DNA from: Bacillota bacterium | GTDB lineage: Bacteria > Bacillota > Clostridia > Christensenellales > UMGS416 | NCBI GenBank assembly: GCA_023421955.1 | Contig: JAEZSE010000031.1 | Coordinates: 69,945-133,944 of the forward strand | Length of the DNA stretch: 64,000 nucleotides | Direction: 5' to 3' | Shown: piece after piece, positions 8,363-15,923 of the stretch | How the letters are laid out: each line of letters opens with the position of its first letter | How positions within the stretch are numbered: position 1 is the stretch's first letter | Notes under the pieces: generated by a model | Told to the model about the DNA's origin: nothing | The model's database searches: none | The model's input: the letters and a program-made list of their open reading frames with translations, nothing else | Translations under genes and position numbers: made by a program

Positions 8363-8620
8363 TTGCCGAACATCAAGTCCGCAGAAAAAAGGGTACTCGT
8401 TGGCGAGAGGAACAATCTGCGCAACCGCATCGTGAAGTCTGGTGTCAAGACGGTGCTGAAGAAATTTGACGCCGCCGTAGCCGCCAATGACGCCAATGCC
8501 AATGTCTTGCTTGCCAATGCCGCCAGCGCCGTGGACAGGGCTGCCTCCAAGGGTGTGATCCACAAGAACGCTGCCAACCGCAAAAAGGCGCGGCTTGCCA
8601 AACAACTCGCGAAGGCATAA
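8363..8620 (+). CDS. rpsT: 30S ribosomal protein S20
   Basis: 85 residues, (M)PNIKSAEKRVLVGERNNLRN onward, the normal S20 opening and length: a basic, helical protein that binds 16S rRNA early in 30S assembly. The start is TTG 8363, because the family begins M-P-N-I-K-S-A and an ideal AAAGGAGGTGA (8347-8357) stands 5 nt upstream. The GTG at 8354 lies inside that Shine-Dalgarno sequence and would add three unsupported residues. Confidence 0.97.
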   Translation: MPNIKSAEKRVLVGERNNLRNRIVKSGVKTVLKKFDAAVAANDANANVLLANAASAVDRAASKGVIHKNAANRKKARLAKQLAKA

Positions 8621-8641
8621 ATCCCATCAAACGGATTGAAG

Positions 8642-8669
8642 TGGCTCCAACAATGGTTGGGGCCATTTT
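8642..8669 (+). terminator. rpsT terminator
   Basis: TGGCTCCAAC (8642-8651) pairs with GTTGGGGCCA (8656-8665) over ten bases including one G-T pair, followed by TTTT. It stands 22 nt after the rpsT stop. Confidence 0.75.
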
Positions 8670-8700
8670 GGTATGCCCGGAAGAAACATATGAACAAGAA

Positions 8701-8727
8701 TGGCAGGGGCTTCTCGAACCCCTGCCA
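8701..8727 (-). terminator. trpB2 terminator
   Basis: A perfect 9-bp stem, TGGCAGGGG (8701-8709) with CCCCTGCCA (8719-8727), lies just beyond the trpB2 stop. On the minus strand it is followed by TTCTTGTT, a weak U-tract. Confidence 0.65.
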
Positions 8728-8749
8728 CAACGTCTGGCTGAAACCCTTA

Positions 8750-10117
8750 TCAAACCTGCGGGATCGTTGCCAACCCTTCATTCAACGTTTGCTCGGAAAG
8801 CGGGATATCCTTGAGTTTGCCGCTATTGTACATATCATAAGCAGCCAAATCAAAGTAACCGTGGCCGCTCAGGTTGAAGAGGATCACCTTTTCCTCACCG
8901 GTCTCCTTGCACTTCAACGCCTCGTCAATGGCGGCGCGGATCGCATGGGACGATTCGGGGGCCGGCAGGATTGCCTCGTGGTGGGCAAAGAACGTAGCCG
9001 CCTCAAACACAGGATTCTGATCCACTGCGACGGCTTCGATATAGCCCTCGTGGTAAAGCTGGCTCACCAGGCCCGAATCTCCGTGATACCGCAGACCGCC
9101 GGCGTGAATGCTCTCAGGCAGGAACCCGTTGCCCAGCGTATACATCTGCACCATAGGCGTGAGCTTGCCGGTGTCGCCAAAGTCATAGGCATAGGTGCCG
9201 CGGGTCAGTGTGGGGCAGGCAGTGGGCTCCACGGCGATGAAGCGCGTGTCGCGCTTCCCCTCCAGCTTTTCCTTGAGGAAGGGGAACGATATGCCGGCAA
9301 AGTTGCTGCCGCCGCCGCAGCAGGCGATCACGACATCGGGGTATTCCCCCACCTTTTCCATTTGCTTGATGGCTTCCTGGCCGATGATGGTCTGATGCAG
9401 GCACACAAAGTCGAGCACGCTTCCCAGGGAGTAGTTGGTGTCAGCGTTGGTGGCGGCCACTTCCACCGCCTCTGAAATGGCGATGCCCAGGCTGCCGGAG
9501 CAATCCGGGTCTTCAGCCAGGATCGCGCGGCCGGTGTTGGTCAGGTTGGTGGGGCTTTCATATACCTTGGCGCCATAGGTCTCCATGATGAGCTTGCGGT
9601 AAGGCTTCTGCTGGGCAGAGCACTTCACCATATAAACCTCGCAGGGCAAGTCCATCATCTTGCAGGCGATGGATAGCGCCGTGCCCCACTGGCCAGCGCC
9701 GGTCTCGGTGGTGAGACGCTTGATGCCGGCCTTTTTATTGTAATACACCTGCGGCAAAGCCGAGTTCAGTTTGTGGCTGCCGCTGGGAGACACACCTTCA
9801 TACTTATAGTAGATGTGCGCCGGTGTGCCCAGCGCCTTTTCCAGACGGTAAGCACGGATCAGCGGCGAGGGGCGATAGGTCTTATAGGCTTCCAGCACCT
9901 CGTCGGGGATGGGCACATAACGCTCCGGTGTCACCAGTTGCTCGATCAGGCCCATCGGGAATATGGCTGCAAGATCTTCCGGCCCGATTGGCTGCATCGT
10001 CGCTGGATTGAGCGGCGGCTGGGGCTTGTTGGGCATGTCAGCCACAATGTTGTAATAATTCTTCGGGAGCTCTTCTTCGGTCAAATAGGTGACATTGGGA
10101 ATCTGGTTTTTAGACAT
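8750..10117 (-). CDS. trpB: Tryptophan synthase beta chain, TrpB2 type
   Basis: 455 residues, longer at the N terminus than standard TrpB (about 400) and characteristic of the TrpB2 subgroup. PLP binds Lys116 in SGSHKLNSA, and its phosphate is held by CGGGSN (268-272). TETGAGQWG is the loop equivalent to the TrpB COMM region. TrpB2 enzymes condense indole with serine to make tryptophan. They are often encoded away from trpA and are thought to salvage indole. No trpA or other trp gene is in the window. The gene is monocistronic, with its own terminator. Confidence 0.92.
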   Translation of the reverse strand: MSKNQIPNVTYLTEEELPKNYYNIVADMPNKPQPPLNPATMQPIGPEDLAAIFPMGLIEQLVTPERYVPIPDEVLEAYKTYRPSPLIRAYRLEKALGTPAHIYYKYEGVSPSGSHKLNSALPQVYYNKKAGIKRLTTETGAGQWGTALSIACKMMDLPCEVYMVKCSAQQKPYRKLIMETYGAKVYESPTNLTNTGRAILAEDPDCSGSLGIAISEAVEVAATNADTNYSLGSVLDFVCLHQTIIGQEAIKQMEKVGEYPDVVIACCGGGSNFAGISFPFLKEKLEGKRDTRFIAVEPTACPTLTRGTYAYDFGDTGKLTPMVQMYTLGNGFLPESIHAGGLRYHGDSGLVSQLYHEGYIEAVAVDQNPVFEAATFFAHHEAILPAPESSHAIRAAIDEALKCKETGEEKVILFNLSGHGYFDLAAYDMYNSGKLKDIPLSEQTLNEGLATIPQV

Positions 10118-10242
10118 GGTCTCAGCTCTCCTCTACTCGTCTCATTTTACCCTGGCAAGCGCCGCCTATGCGGAGCTTCGCCTGTATGGGTAACTGGTTA
10201 TATATTATATCGGAGAATGCTTATGAACGCAAGGGAGAATTT

Positions 10243-10710
10243 CTAGCCGTCATTTCGCCGCGCAAGAGCCCGCTCCATGTCCCTCTTGGCATCACGATCC
10301 GCATCGTCCTCGCGCTTGTCATAAAGCTTTTTACCCTTGGCCAACGCAAGCTCCACCTTCACCCGGTTGTCTTTCAGATACAGCCGCACGGGGATCAGCG
10401 AATAGCCCTGCTTCTGCACTTGCCCACCCAGGCGGCGGATCTCCCGCTTGTGCATCAGCAGCTTGCGGCTGCGCAGGGGCTCGCGGTTATATATGTTACC
10501 CTTTTCATAAGGGCTGATGTGCATGCTGTGGAGCCATAGCTCGCCATCCTTCACTTGGGCATAGCTGTCGCCCATGTTGGCCTGGCCCAGGCGCAGTGAC
10601 TTGACCTCGGTGCCGGACAACTCGATGCCGGTCTCGAAGAGCTCCTCAAAAAAGTATTCATGGCGTGCCCGCCTATTTTGCACCAAAGTTTTTTCCAGAT
10701 GTTCCGCCAT
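10243..10710 (-). CDS. smpB: SsrA-binding protein SmpB
   Basis: 155 residues with the whole SmpB core: NRRARHEYFFEELFETGIEL, SGTEVKSLRLGQANMGDSYA, then HISPYEKGNIYN and a basic C-terminal tail (REDDADRDAKRDMERALARR) that enters the decoding centre. SmpB delivers tmRNA to stalled ribosomes. The start at ATG 10710 (MAEHLEKTLVQ) fits the family; the frame stays open further upstream but that stretch is not conserved. It begins 2 nt after the DUF1836 gene, so the two are co-transcribed. No ssrA gene was recognised nearby. Confidence 0.96.
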   Translation of the reverse strand: MAEHLEKTLVQNRRARHEYFFEELFETGIELSGTEVKSLRLGQANMGDSYAQVKDGELWLHSMHISPYEKGNIYNREPLRSRKLLMHKREIRRLGGQVQKQGYSLIPVRLYLKDNRVKVELALAKGKKLYDKREDDADRDAKRDMERALARRNDG

Positions 10711-10712
10711 TG

Positions 10713-11324
10713 CTATTTCCTGGTTTCCTTTTCTCTTTCTTTGGCCGCTTCCTTCTCCAGCCGGAGCTGTTCGGAAAGCTGGTCCAGTATGCGCCACACC
10801 AACATTTTGCCCGCGGTGGCCTCGGTGATGGTGAGCAGCATCAGCATCATCTCGAAATTCTCATCGGTATAGATGCCCTTCTCCACAAGCTTGGATTCCA
10901 CATTCGCCATTCTGGCCTTGAGGTTTTCCAGATGCTGCTCGCGGTAATCACCCACCATCTCCAGATAGGTGCCATAGATCGTCTCGATGTTGTTGTCCGA
11001 TTCCATCAGATCGAACATGCGCTTGATATCCTGCAAGCTAAGCACCTGCTTGAGCATGAAGATATACATAAGCCGGATCATGTGTTCGCGGCTGTATTTC
11101 TTGCCGTTTGGCCGGGGCAGCGTGCCTTCCTTGGTGTAGTTGTTGATCATGGTTTTGGTGAGGATTTTATCAGCCTCATCCCGGCGGGCTCCCGCCAACG
11201 CTTCATCAAAAAAGGATGTGAGCTGCTCCATGTATAGCGGGATACGGGGAATGTCCTTGATCTGGATGAGGTTCCATTCAAAGGCCGATTCCGCCAGTTC
11301 GAGGATTTTGTCTTTATGATCCAT
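10713..11324 (-). CDS. DUF1836 domain protein, MerR-like regulator
   Basis: 203 residues. The segment from about residue 45 (ADKILTKTMINNYTKEGTLP then KKYSREHMIRLMYIFMLKQV) matches DUF1836, a Bacillota family whose core resembles the winged helix of MerR regulators. The C-terminal third is strongly charged and helical (EQLRLEKEAAKEREKETRK). It is probably a DNA-binding regulator; effector and targets are unknown. ATG 11324 is preferred over GTG 11336 because GAGGAG lies about 10 nt upstream of the ATG and overlaps the GTG. It is the first gene of a two-gene unit with smpB. Confidence 0.85.
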   Translation of the reverse strand: MDHKDKILELAESAFEWNLIQIKDIPRIPLYMEQLTSFFDEALAGARRDEADKILTKTMINNYTKEGTLPRPNGKKYSREHMIRLMYIFMLKQVLSLQDIKRMFDLMESDNNIETIYGTYLEMVGDYREQHLENLKARMANVESKLVEKGIYTDENFEMMLMLLTITEATAGKMLVWRILDQLSEQLRLEKEAAKEREKETRK

Positions 11325-11406
11325 AAATGATAACACTCCTCACAAGCTATTATATTGTAATCAAAACCATATTTCAATTATTAACAGGAAATGACGGTAT
11401 CGTAAC

Positions 11407-11435
11407 TTGAACCAAACAGCGGAATGTGGTATCAT
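11407..11435 (+). promoter_or_regulatory. Promoter of the DegV-family gene
   Basis: TTGAAC (11407-11412), 17 bp, then TATCAT (11430-11435). The -10 box lies at the edge of the left arm of a long inverted repeat (11423-11466), so the promoter and the palindrome overlap. Confidence 0.6.
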
Positions 11436-11500
11436 AAGTTTAAAATATAGTTTTAAATACCACATTACGCAAATATGTGAATTGCGTACTGGAATAGTAC
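11423..11500. promoter_or_regulatory. Nested palindromes in the degV leader
   Basis: AATGTGGTAT (11423-11432) and ATACCACATT (11457-11466) are a perfect 10-bp inverted repeat. Inside it TTTAAAA (11439-11445) pairs with TTTTAAA (11451-11457). Two smaller repeats follow: ACGCAA (11467-11472) with TTGCGT (11482-11487), and GTAC (11486-11489) with GTAC (11497-11500). The block ends just before the AGGAGA ribosome-binding site. It could be an operator or an RNA structure; I recognise no known site. Confidence 0.55.
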
Positions 11501-11510
11501 AGGAGATGCC

Positions 11511-12362
11511 ATGCCGAACCGTAGAATCGCCATTATAACCGATTCAACTTGTGACCTGCCGGACAGCCTGCTGGAGCAGCACCGCATTCGGTTTGTGCCG
11601 CTGCGGATTGTTTATAAGGCCCATGAGTACCGTGACCGCATCGATATCACCGCCGAGCAGGTGATCGACCGATTTGCCGAGGAAGTGCCAAAAACCACAC
11701 TGCCTCTGGCTGAAGATGTGCATTCCGTTTTTGACAGCCTCAAAGCGGAGGGGTATACAAACGCTGTGTATCTCTCCATCTCCGGCGGCCTGTCCGGATC
11801 CTGCAATTTCGTGCGGTTGCTGGCCCAACAATATGAGGGACTGCACATCGAGGTGGTGGATACGAGCACTGTCTCTGTGCCGCTGGGGTTTCTGGTGCTG
11901 GAAGCCGCCCGAGAAGCCGAGCACTCCGGTGACCCCAAGGCCATCGTGGCGAGGGTCACGCAGATCCGCAGCCGTATGGACACCATGTTCGTGATCAAAA
12001 ACCTGGATTTCCTGGTGCGAGGCGGCAGGCTGGGTTTCGTCGAGGGCGCCATGGGCAGCTTGCTGGACATCAAGCCCATCATCACCTTCGGCATGGATGG
12101 CCTTTGCCACACCGTCTCCAAAGCAAAGGGGTTCAAACGAACGGTTCAAAGAATGGTTTCCACATTTGAGGAAAAATACGCTGGCAAGCGCATCAACATT
12201 GCCGTGGTGCATGCAGCCGCGGCAGAAGAAGCAAATGAGCTGTTGGAGAGCGTGAAGAAAATCGCTACAGTCTGCGAATCCTTTGTGTCGCACCTGTGCC
12301 CCGCCCTGAGCATCTACGGGGGGCCGGGGCTGGTCGGCGCGACGGTATATGAAGTAGATTGA
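11511..12362 (+). CDS. DegV family fatty-acid-binding protein
   Basis: 283 residues with the two-domain DegV/EDD fold. The N terminus IAIITDSTCDLPDSLLEQH and the loop VYLSISGGLSGSCNF form the fatty-acid carboxylate site, and NLDFLVRGGRLGFVEGAMGS with LLDIKPIITF is the classic second-domain signature. Members bind long-chain fatty acids; in Bacillota with a FakA kinase they present fatty acids for phosphorylation (FakB). No fakA is nearby, so the partner is unknown. AGGAGA stands 5 nt before the ATG. It converges with ispE, with only 12 nt between the stops. Confidence 0.93.
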   Translation: MPNRRIAIITDSTCDLPDSLLEQHRIRFVPLRIVYKAHEYRDRIDITAEQVIDRFAEEVPKTTLPLAEDVHSVFDSLKAEGYTNAVYLSISGGLSGSCNFVRLLAQQYEGLHIEVVDTSTVSVPLGFLVLEAAREAEHSGDPKAIVARVTQIRSRMDTMFVIKNLDFLVRGGRLGFVEGAMGSLLDIKPIITFGMDGLCHTVSKAKGFKRTVQRMVSTFEEKYAGKRINIAVVHAAAAEEANELLESVKKIATVCESFVSHLCPALSIYGGPGLVGATVYEVD

Positions 12363-12374
12363 GTTTTACAGAAA

Positions 12375-13220
12375 CTAAATGGAATGGGCGACAGCTGACC
12401 AAGGCTTGCCGCTCATTTTTTTCTGCGCCTGTATGGCCTCCCCTTCCGTCTCAAACACAGCAAATATTGCCGCACCGCTGCCCGTCATCGCGGCATAGGG
12501 AGTACCTGTCTCTCTGATCATGGCCAATAATTCCCCAATGGCGGGTAGCAACTTCATCGCAGCTTTCTCCAACGCGTTGCCGCCATATAGGGCCATGCCG
12601 CCAAAATCACCACATTGAAGCGCCTCAAGAAACCGATCGTTATCTGGCCTTGCCGCAGCGCCAATTACATCGTAAAGGCGGTAGGCTTCCACCGTGCCCA
12701 CGCCGCCATCGGGCTTTGCCAGCAGGAACCAAAGAGGCTTTACACTATGGATGGGCTCGATCTCATCCCCCACTCCGCGCACCCGCGCCGTGCCGCCTGC
12801 CACAGCAAAGGGCACATCGGAGCCCAGGGCAAGGCCAATTTTACACAATTCACCGGCAGTTAGCCCCAGCCCCCAGAGCTCGTTCAAGGCTTTCAGCACC
12901 GCCGCCGCGTCAGCACTGCCGCCACCCATGCCAGCCTGGGCCGGGATGCGTTTCGCTAATGTAATCCTTGCGCCCAGTGCCTCCCCTGCATGCGCCCGCA
13001 ACAGCTCCGCTGCCCGCCAGGCCAGGTTCTTCGGGCCATTGGGCAGCCAATCGGGGCAAACCAGCTTGATTTCATCCGCCGGCTCCACCGTCACCGTGTC
13101 GCAGAGGGAAACCGTATGCATCACCATATCCAGCGTGTGATACCCGTTCGGTGCAAGGCCCGTGATGTCCAGTGTGAGGTTCAGCTTGGCGGGGGCTTGC
13201 AGCGTAATCTGTTGAGACAT
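12375..13220 (-). CDS. ispE: 4-diphosphocytidyl-2-C-methyl-D-erythritol kinase
   Basis: 281 residues, GHMP kinase superfamily. The N-terminal APAKLNLTLDITG carries the substrate-binding Lys. The ATP loop AGMGGGSADAAAVL is near residues 95-108, and the late glycine motif MTGSGAAIFAVFET is near 240-253. It phosphorylates CDP-methylerythritol in the MEP pathway of isoprenoid synthesis. The gene is single, with ATG 13220 close to the divergent S41 peptidase promoter region. Confidence 0.96.
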   Translation of the reverse strand: MSQQITLQAPAKLNLTLDITGLAPNGYHTLDMVMHTVSLCDTVTVEPADEIKLVCPDWLPNGPKNLAWRAAELLRAHAGEALGARITLAKRIPAQAGMGGGSADAAAVLKALNELWGLGLTAGELCKIGLALGSDVPFAVAGGTARVRGVGDEIEPIHSVKPLWFLLAKPDGGVGTVEAYRLYDVIGAAARPDNDRFLEALQCGDFGGMALYGGNALEKAAMKLLPAIGELLAMIRETGTPYAAMTGSGAAIFAVFETEGEAIQAQKKMSGKPWSAVAHSI

Positions 13221-13350
13221 GATATCTCCTCAATTATGGTGTCATGCCGGGATTATACCATGGATGGCGGTGTCAAAGCCAAGCCCAGTCTGGATTAACC
13301 AACAAGACAATGCTAAAATCTGGATATACCGATCATTCAGAGGGGATTAT

Positions 13351-14682
13351 ATGAAACGTTTTGTCAGAAGACTGCTCATTGGTATTGCCATCACAGCAGG
13401 AGCCGTTGCTGTGCTTGCAGCCGTTTGGTATCTGATGTTGGATCCATATCGTGGCACAAAAAGCAGGGCATCCCTTGAGCAGACACGACCCACCGGGCAA
13501 ACCCTTTCGCGGGAGCAAGCACAGGAGGACTTGCGCTTTCTGGCAGCGCGGATTGAAGAAAGGCATGTAGCGGCAATCCACGGCCTGCCAGATGCTGTAA
13601 AGCAGCAATTGGCAAAAGAGATTGATAGCTTGCCGCAGTCGCCAACGGTGTTGGATGTATGGCAAGCAGGCAGCCGGATTGTGAAGCATCTGGGTGATGC
13701 GCACACATCGGTCAGCTTTTATTCCACAGCAAAATCAACCAAGCGGCTGGAACAACAATTCATCGTTACTTCCACTGGAGCATTGGTTTGCCAGACAGAG
13801 CCTTATGCCAGCCGAAGGCCTGTTTCCATTGGGGACATTGGTATAGAAGAGTTATATAGCCGCTTCCTGGCGATGTATTCCTATGAGAATGCTCCATGGG
13901 CTGACCACAAATTCCCCGCCTACATTCGGTCGGCTGAGAAGCTCGCCTGGCTGGGAGTGCAAACGGATGGCTCCGTGCCGGTGCTCTTTGAAGGAGACGA
14001 CAAACCGGTATACCTTCCCTTCGTTGAGCCACCAGGGAATGACGATGCCGCACCGGACTTTGTACGCTACGAAATTGACCGGGATCGCAGCCTCGGCATC
14101 CTGACGCTGGACCAATGCAACCTGAACCAGCACTACAGAGATGTGGTCAGGCAATTCTTCACTGACGTGAAAGCAGCCGGCGTGCATTCCATTGCTGTGG
14201 ACCTGCGCAACAACGGGGGCGGCAACTCCGGTGTTGCAAATGAGTTTATGCGTTATTTGCCGGTAAAGAACTATACCAGTTTTGGGGCCCGGATGCGCAT
14301 GGGGCCGTTTCTGACAGACAGCAAACCGGAGAAAAGGGAAAACACGCGGGTTGGTGATCTGGAGTTCGATGGCCACGTCTATGTTTTGACAGGCCGCGGC
14401 ACATTCAGTTCGGCAATGTGGTTTGTCGTAATCCTCAGAGATAACGGCTTGTGCCAAGTAATCGGCCAGCCGCCGGGCAACCGCCCCAGTGCCTATGGCG
14501 ACGTGTTGCTTTTTCAGATGCCAAACTCAGCTTTGGCGTTCTCAGTCACCTACAAGCAGTTTTCACGGCCAGACCAAACAAAAGATGGCGAAAGCGCGCT
14601 GCAACCCGATTACCCCACAGAAATCACAGAGACAGGAGACGAAGTGATGGAGAAGCTATATCAAGTTGCAGCAGCAGATTGA
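13351..14682 (+). CDS. S41 family peptidase, membrane-anchored
   Basis: 443 residues. An N-terminal membrane segment (LLIGIAITAGAVAVLAAVWYL, residues 8-28) is followed by a helical region and a C-terminal S41 (tail-specific protease) domain. The latter has IAVDLRNNGGGNSG and VLTGRGTFSSAMWFVVIL, with the nucleophile among Ser353/Ser354. No PDZ domain is visible, unlike CtpA/CtpB, so it is closer to the tricorn-core or retinoid-binding-like S41 branch. The catalytic domain should face outside the membrane. ATG 13351 is chosen over the longer frame from 13219 because it starts a typical signal anchor and follows AGAGGGG. Substrate unknown. Confidence 0.85.
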   Translation: MKRFVRRLLIGIAITAGAVAVLAAVWYLMLDPYRGTKSRASLEQTRPTGQTLSREQAQEDLRFLAARIEERHVAAIHGLPDAVKQQLAKEIDSLPQSPTVLDVWQAGSRIVKHLGDAHTSVSFYSTAKSTKRLEQQFIVTSTGALVCQTEPYASRRPVSIGDIGIEELYSRFLAMYSYENAPWADHKFPAYIRSAEKLAWLGVQTDGSVPVLFEGDDKPVYLPFVEPPGNDDAAPDFVRYEIDRDRSLGILTLDQCNLNQHYRDVVRQFFTDVKAAGVHSIAVDLRNNGGGNSGVANEFMRYLPVKNYTSFGARMRMGPFLTDSKPEKRENTRVGDLEFDGHVYVLTGRGTFSSAMWFVVILRDNGLCQVIGQPPGNRPSAYGDVLLFQMPNSALAFSVTYKQFSRPDQTKDGESALQPDYPTEITETGDEVMEKLYQVAAAD

Positions 14683-14750
14683 CAGGGCATCGGCATCATA
14701 GGAAGTGGAATGCTCATTTCCGCATCCTTTACTTTCTGATAACATTCCGG

Positions 14751-14779
14751 TTGCCATATACACTTCAGTATGGTAAAAT
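14751..14779 (+). promoter_or_regulatory. Promoter of the cggR glycolytic operon
   Basis: TTGCCA (14751-14756), 17-bp spacer, TAAAAT (14774-14779). The start point should fall near 14786, inside or just before the CggR-like operator. Confidence 0.75.
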
Positions 14780-14783
14780 TTAT

Positions 14784-14822
14784 CCGGGACGAAAAGATGG
14801 TGCTGGGCGCAAAATGTCCCGG
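14784..14822. promoter_or_regulatory. Probable CggR operator
   Basis: CCGGGAC (14784-14790) and GTCCCGG (14816-14822) form an inverted repeat. Inside, CTGGGC-N6-TGTC (14803-14818) resembles one half of the known Bacillus CggR site, which is two CGGGAC-N6-TGTC repeats in tandem. The second CGGGAC begins 18 bp upstream instead of the usual 20, and its TGTC half is degenerate. The placement just downstream of the promoter, as in Bacillus, supports autoregulation. Confidence 0.6.
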
Positions 14823-14839
14823 AAGGTGGTGACCTCTCT

Positions 14840-15871
14840 GTGAACACCGTGTTGTCGCAATTCCGGCGGCTGGTGCCGGAGATGGTGGACACCGCCAGAA
14901 CCCGATTTGAAATCCTGGAAGCCGTGGCGCTGATGGCGCCGGTGGGCCGCAGGGCGCTGGCCAGCCATCTGGACTTGCCGGAGCGGGCTGTGCGCGGTGA
15001 AGCTGACCGCCTGAAGGATCTGGGCCTCATTTTATTCGCGCCGGACGGCATGCATCTGACTGACGAGGGCACCGACGTACTCAACGAGATCCGCAGCGGT
15101 CTGGATCTGCTCTTTGCCGAGCCATTGGCCGAGCGCATCCGTGCAGAGGCTGGTATTGCCAGCGTGATGGTGGTATCTGGCGACTCGATGAGCGATCAGG
15201 TCAGCCGCAGGGCGCTTTACCGCAAGACAATCCAATACCTTTCCATTTTGTTGAAAGACGGCATGACACTGGCAGTCATGGGTGGCTCCACGATGGCCGG
15301 CGTGGCCTCACAGGCTCAGATGGCAGGCCGGGGCCTGCCAAGCCTGATGGTCGTGCCGGCGAGGGGCGGCCTGGGCGAGGAAATGGAGATCCAGGCCAAC
15401 ACAGTGGCCGCGCGGCTGGCCCGTGGCATGGGTGCGCGACACAAACTGCTGCATTGGCCCGACGACATGCCCAGCGACGCACTGCCGGTGATGGCTGACG
15501 GGCGCTTCAACGAGTGGCTGGACAGTGTGCGCCGCGCCGATGTGCTGCTGTTTGGTGTGGGCCGCTCCGACGAGATGGCCCGCCGGCGGAACCTGCCGCA
15601 GGATGTGATGGCCCGTATCCGTGCCCGCGGCGCTGTGGCTGAGGCGCTTGGCTATTATTTTGACCGCAGGGGCAACATGGTCTACGCGGCCAGCGGCCTG
15701 GGGTTGGAGCTTGAAAGCCTGCAGGCGGTCAAAAAGCGCGTGCTGGTGGCCGGCGGCTCCATCAAGGCTGAAGCGGTGCTGGCTGTCGCCAGGGGCTGCA
15801 AGCCCACGGCGATGATCCTGGACGAGGCCGTGGCTTCCGGCGTATGCGTTCTGCTCGATTCCAAACAATAA
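14840..15871 (+). CDS. cggR: Central glycolytic genes regulator CggR
   Basis: 343 residues of the SorC/DeoR-like sugar-binding regulator family. A winged helix-turn-helix lies in about 20-75 (RRALASHLDLPERAVRGEADRL region). A phosphosugar-binding domain follows (MTLAVMGGSTMAGVASQAQM, MVVPARGGLGEEMEIQANT). CggR represses glycolytic genes and is released by fructose-1,6-bisphosphate. The start is GTG 14840, about 9 nt after AAGGTGGT. It is directly upstream of pgk, tpiA and gpmI, which fixes the identity. Unusually, gapA does not follow it. Confidence 0.93.
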   Translation: MNTVLSQFRRLVPEMVDTARTRFEILEAVALMAPVGRRALASHLDLPERAVRGEADRLKDLGLILFAPDGMHLTDEGTDVLNEIRSGLDLLFAEPLAERIRAEAGIASVMVVSGDSMSDQVSRRALYRKTIQYLSILLKDGMTLAVMGGSTMAGVASQAQMAGRGLPSLMVVPARGGLGEEMEIQANTVAARLARGMGARHKLLHWPDDMPSDALPVMADGRFNEWLDSVRRADVLLFGVGRSDEMARRRNLPQDVMARIRARGAVAEALGYYFDRRGNMVYAASGLGLELESLQAVKKRVLVAGGSIKAEAVLAVARGCKPTAMILDEAVASGVCVLLDSKQ

Positions 15872-15923
15872 CATAGGTCAAAACAGGCAAAACCTGTTCG
15901 AATAATTGCAAGGAGAGAAAGCT

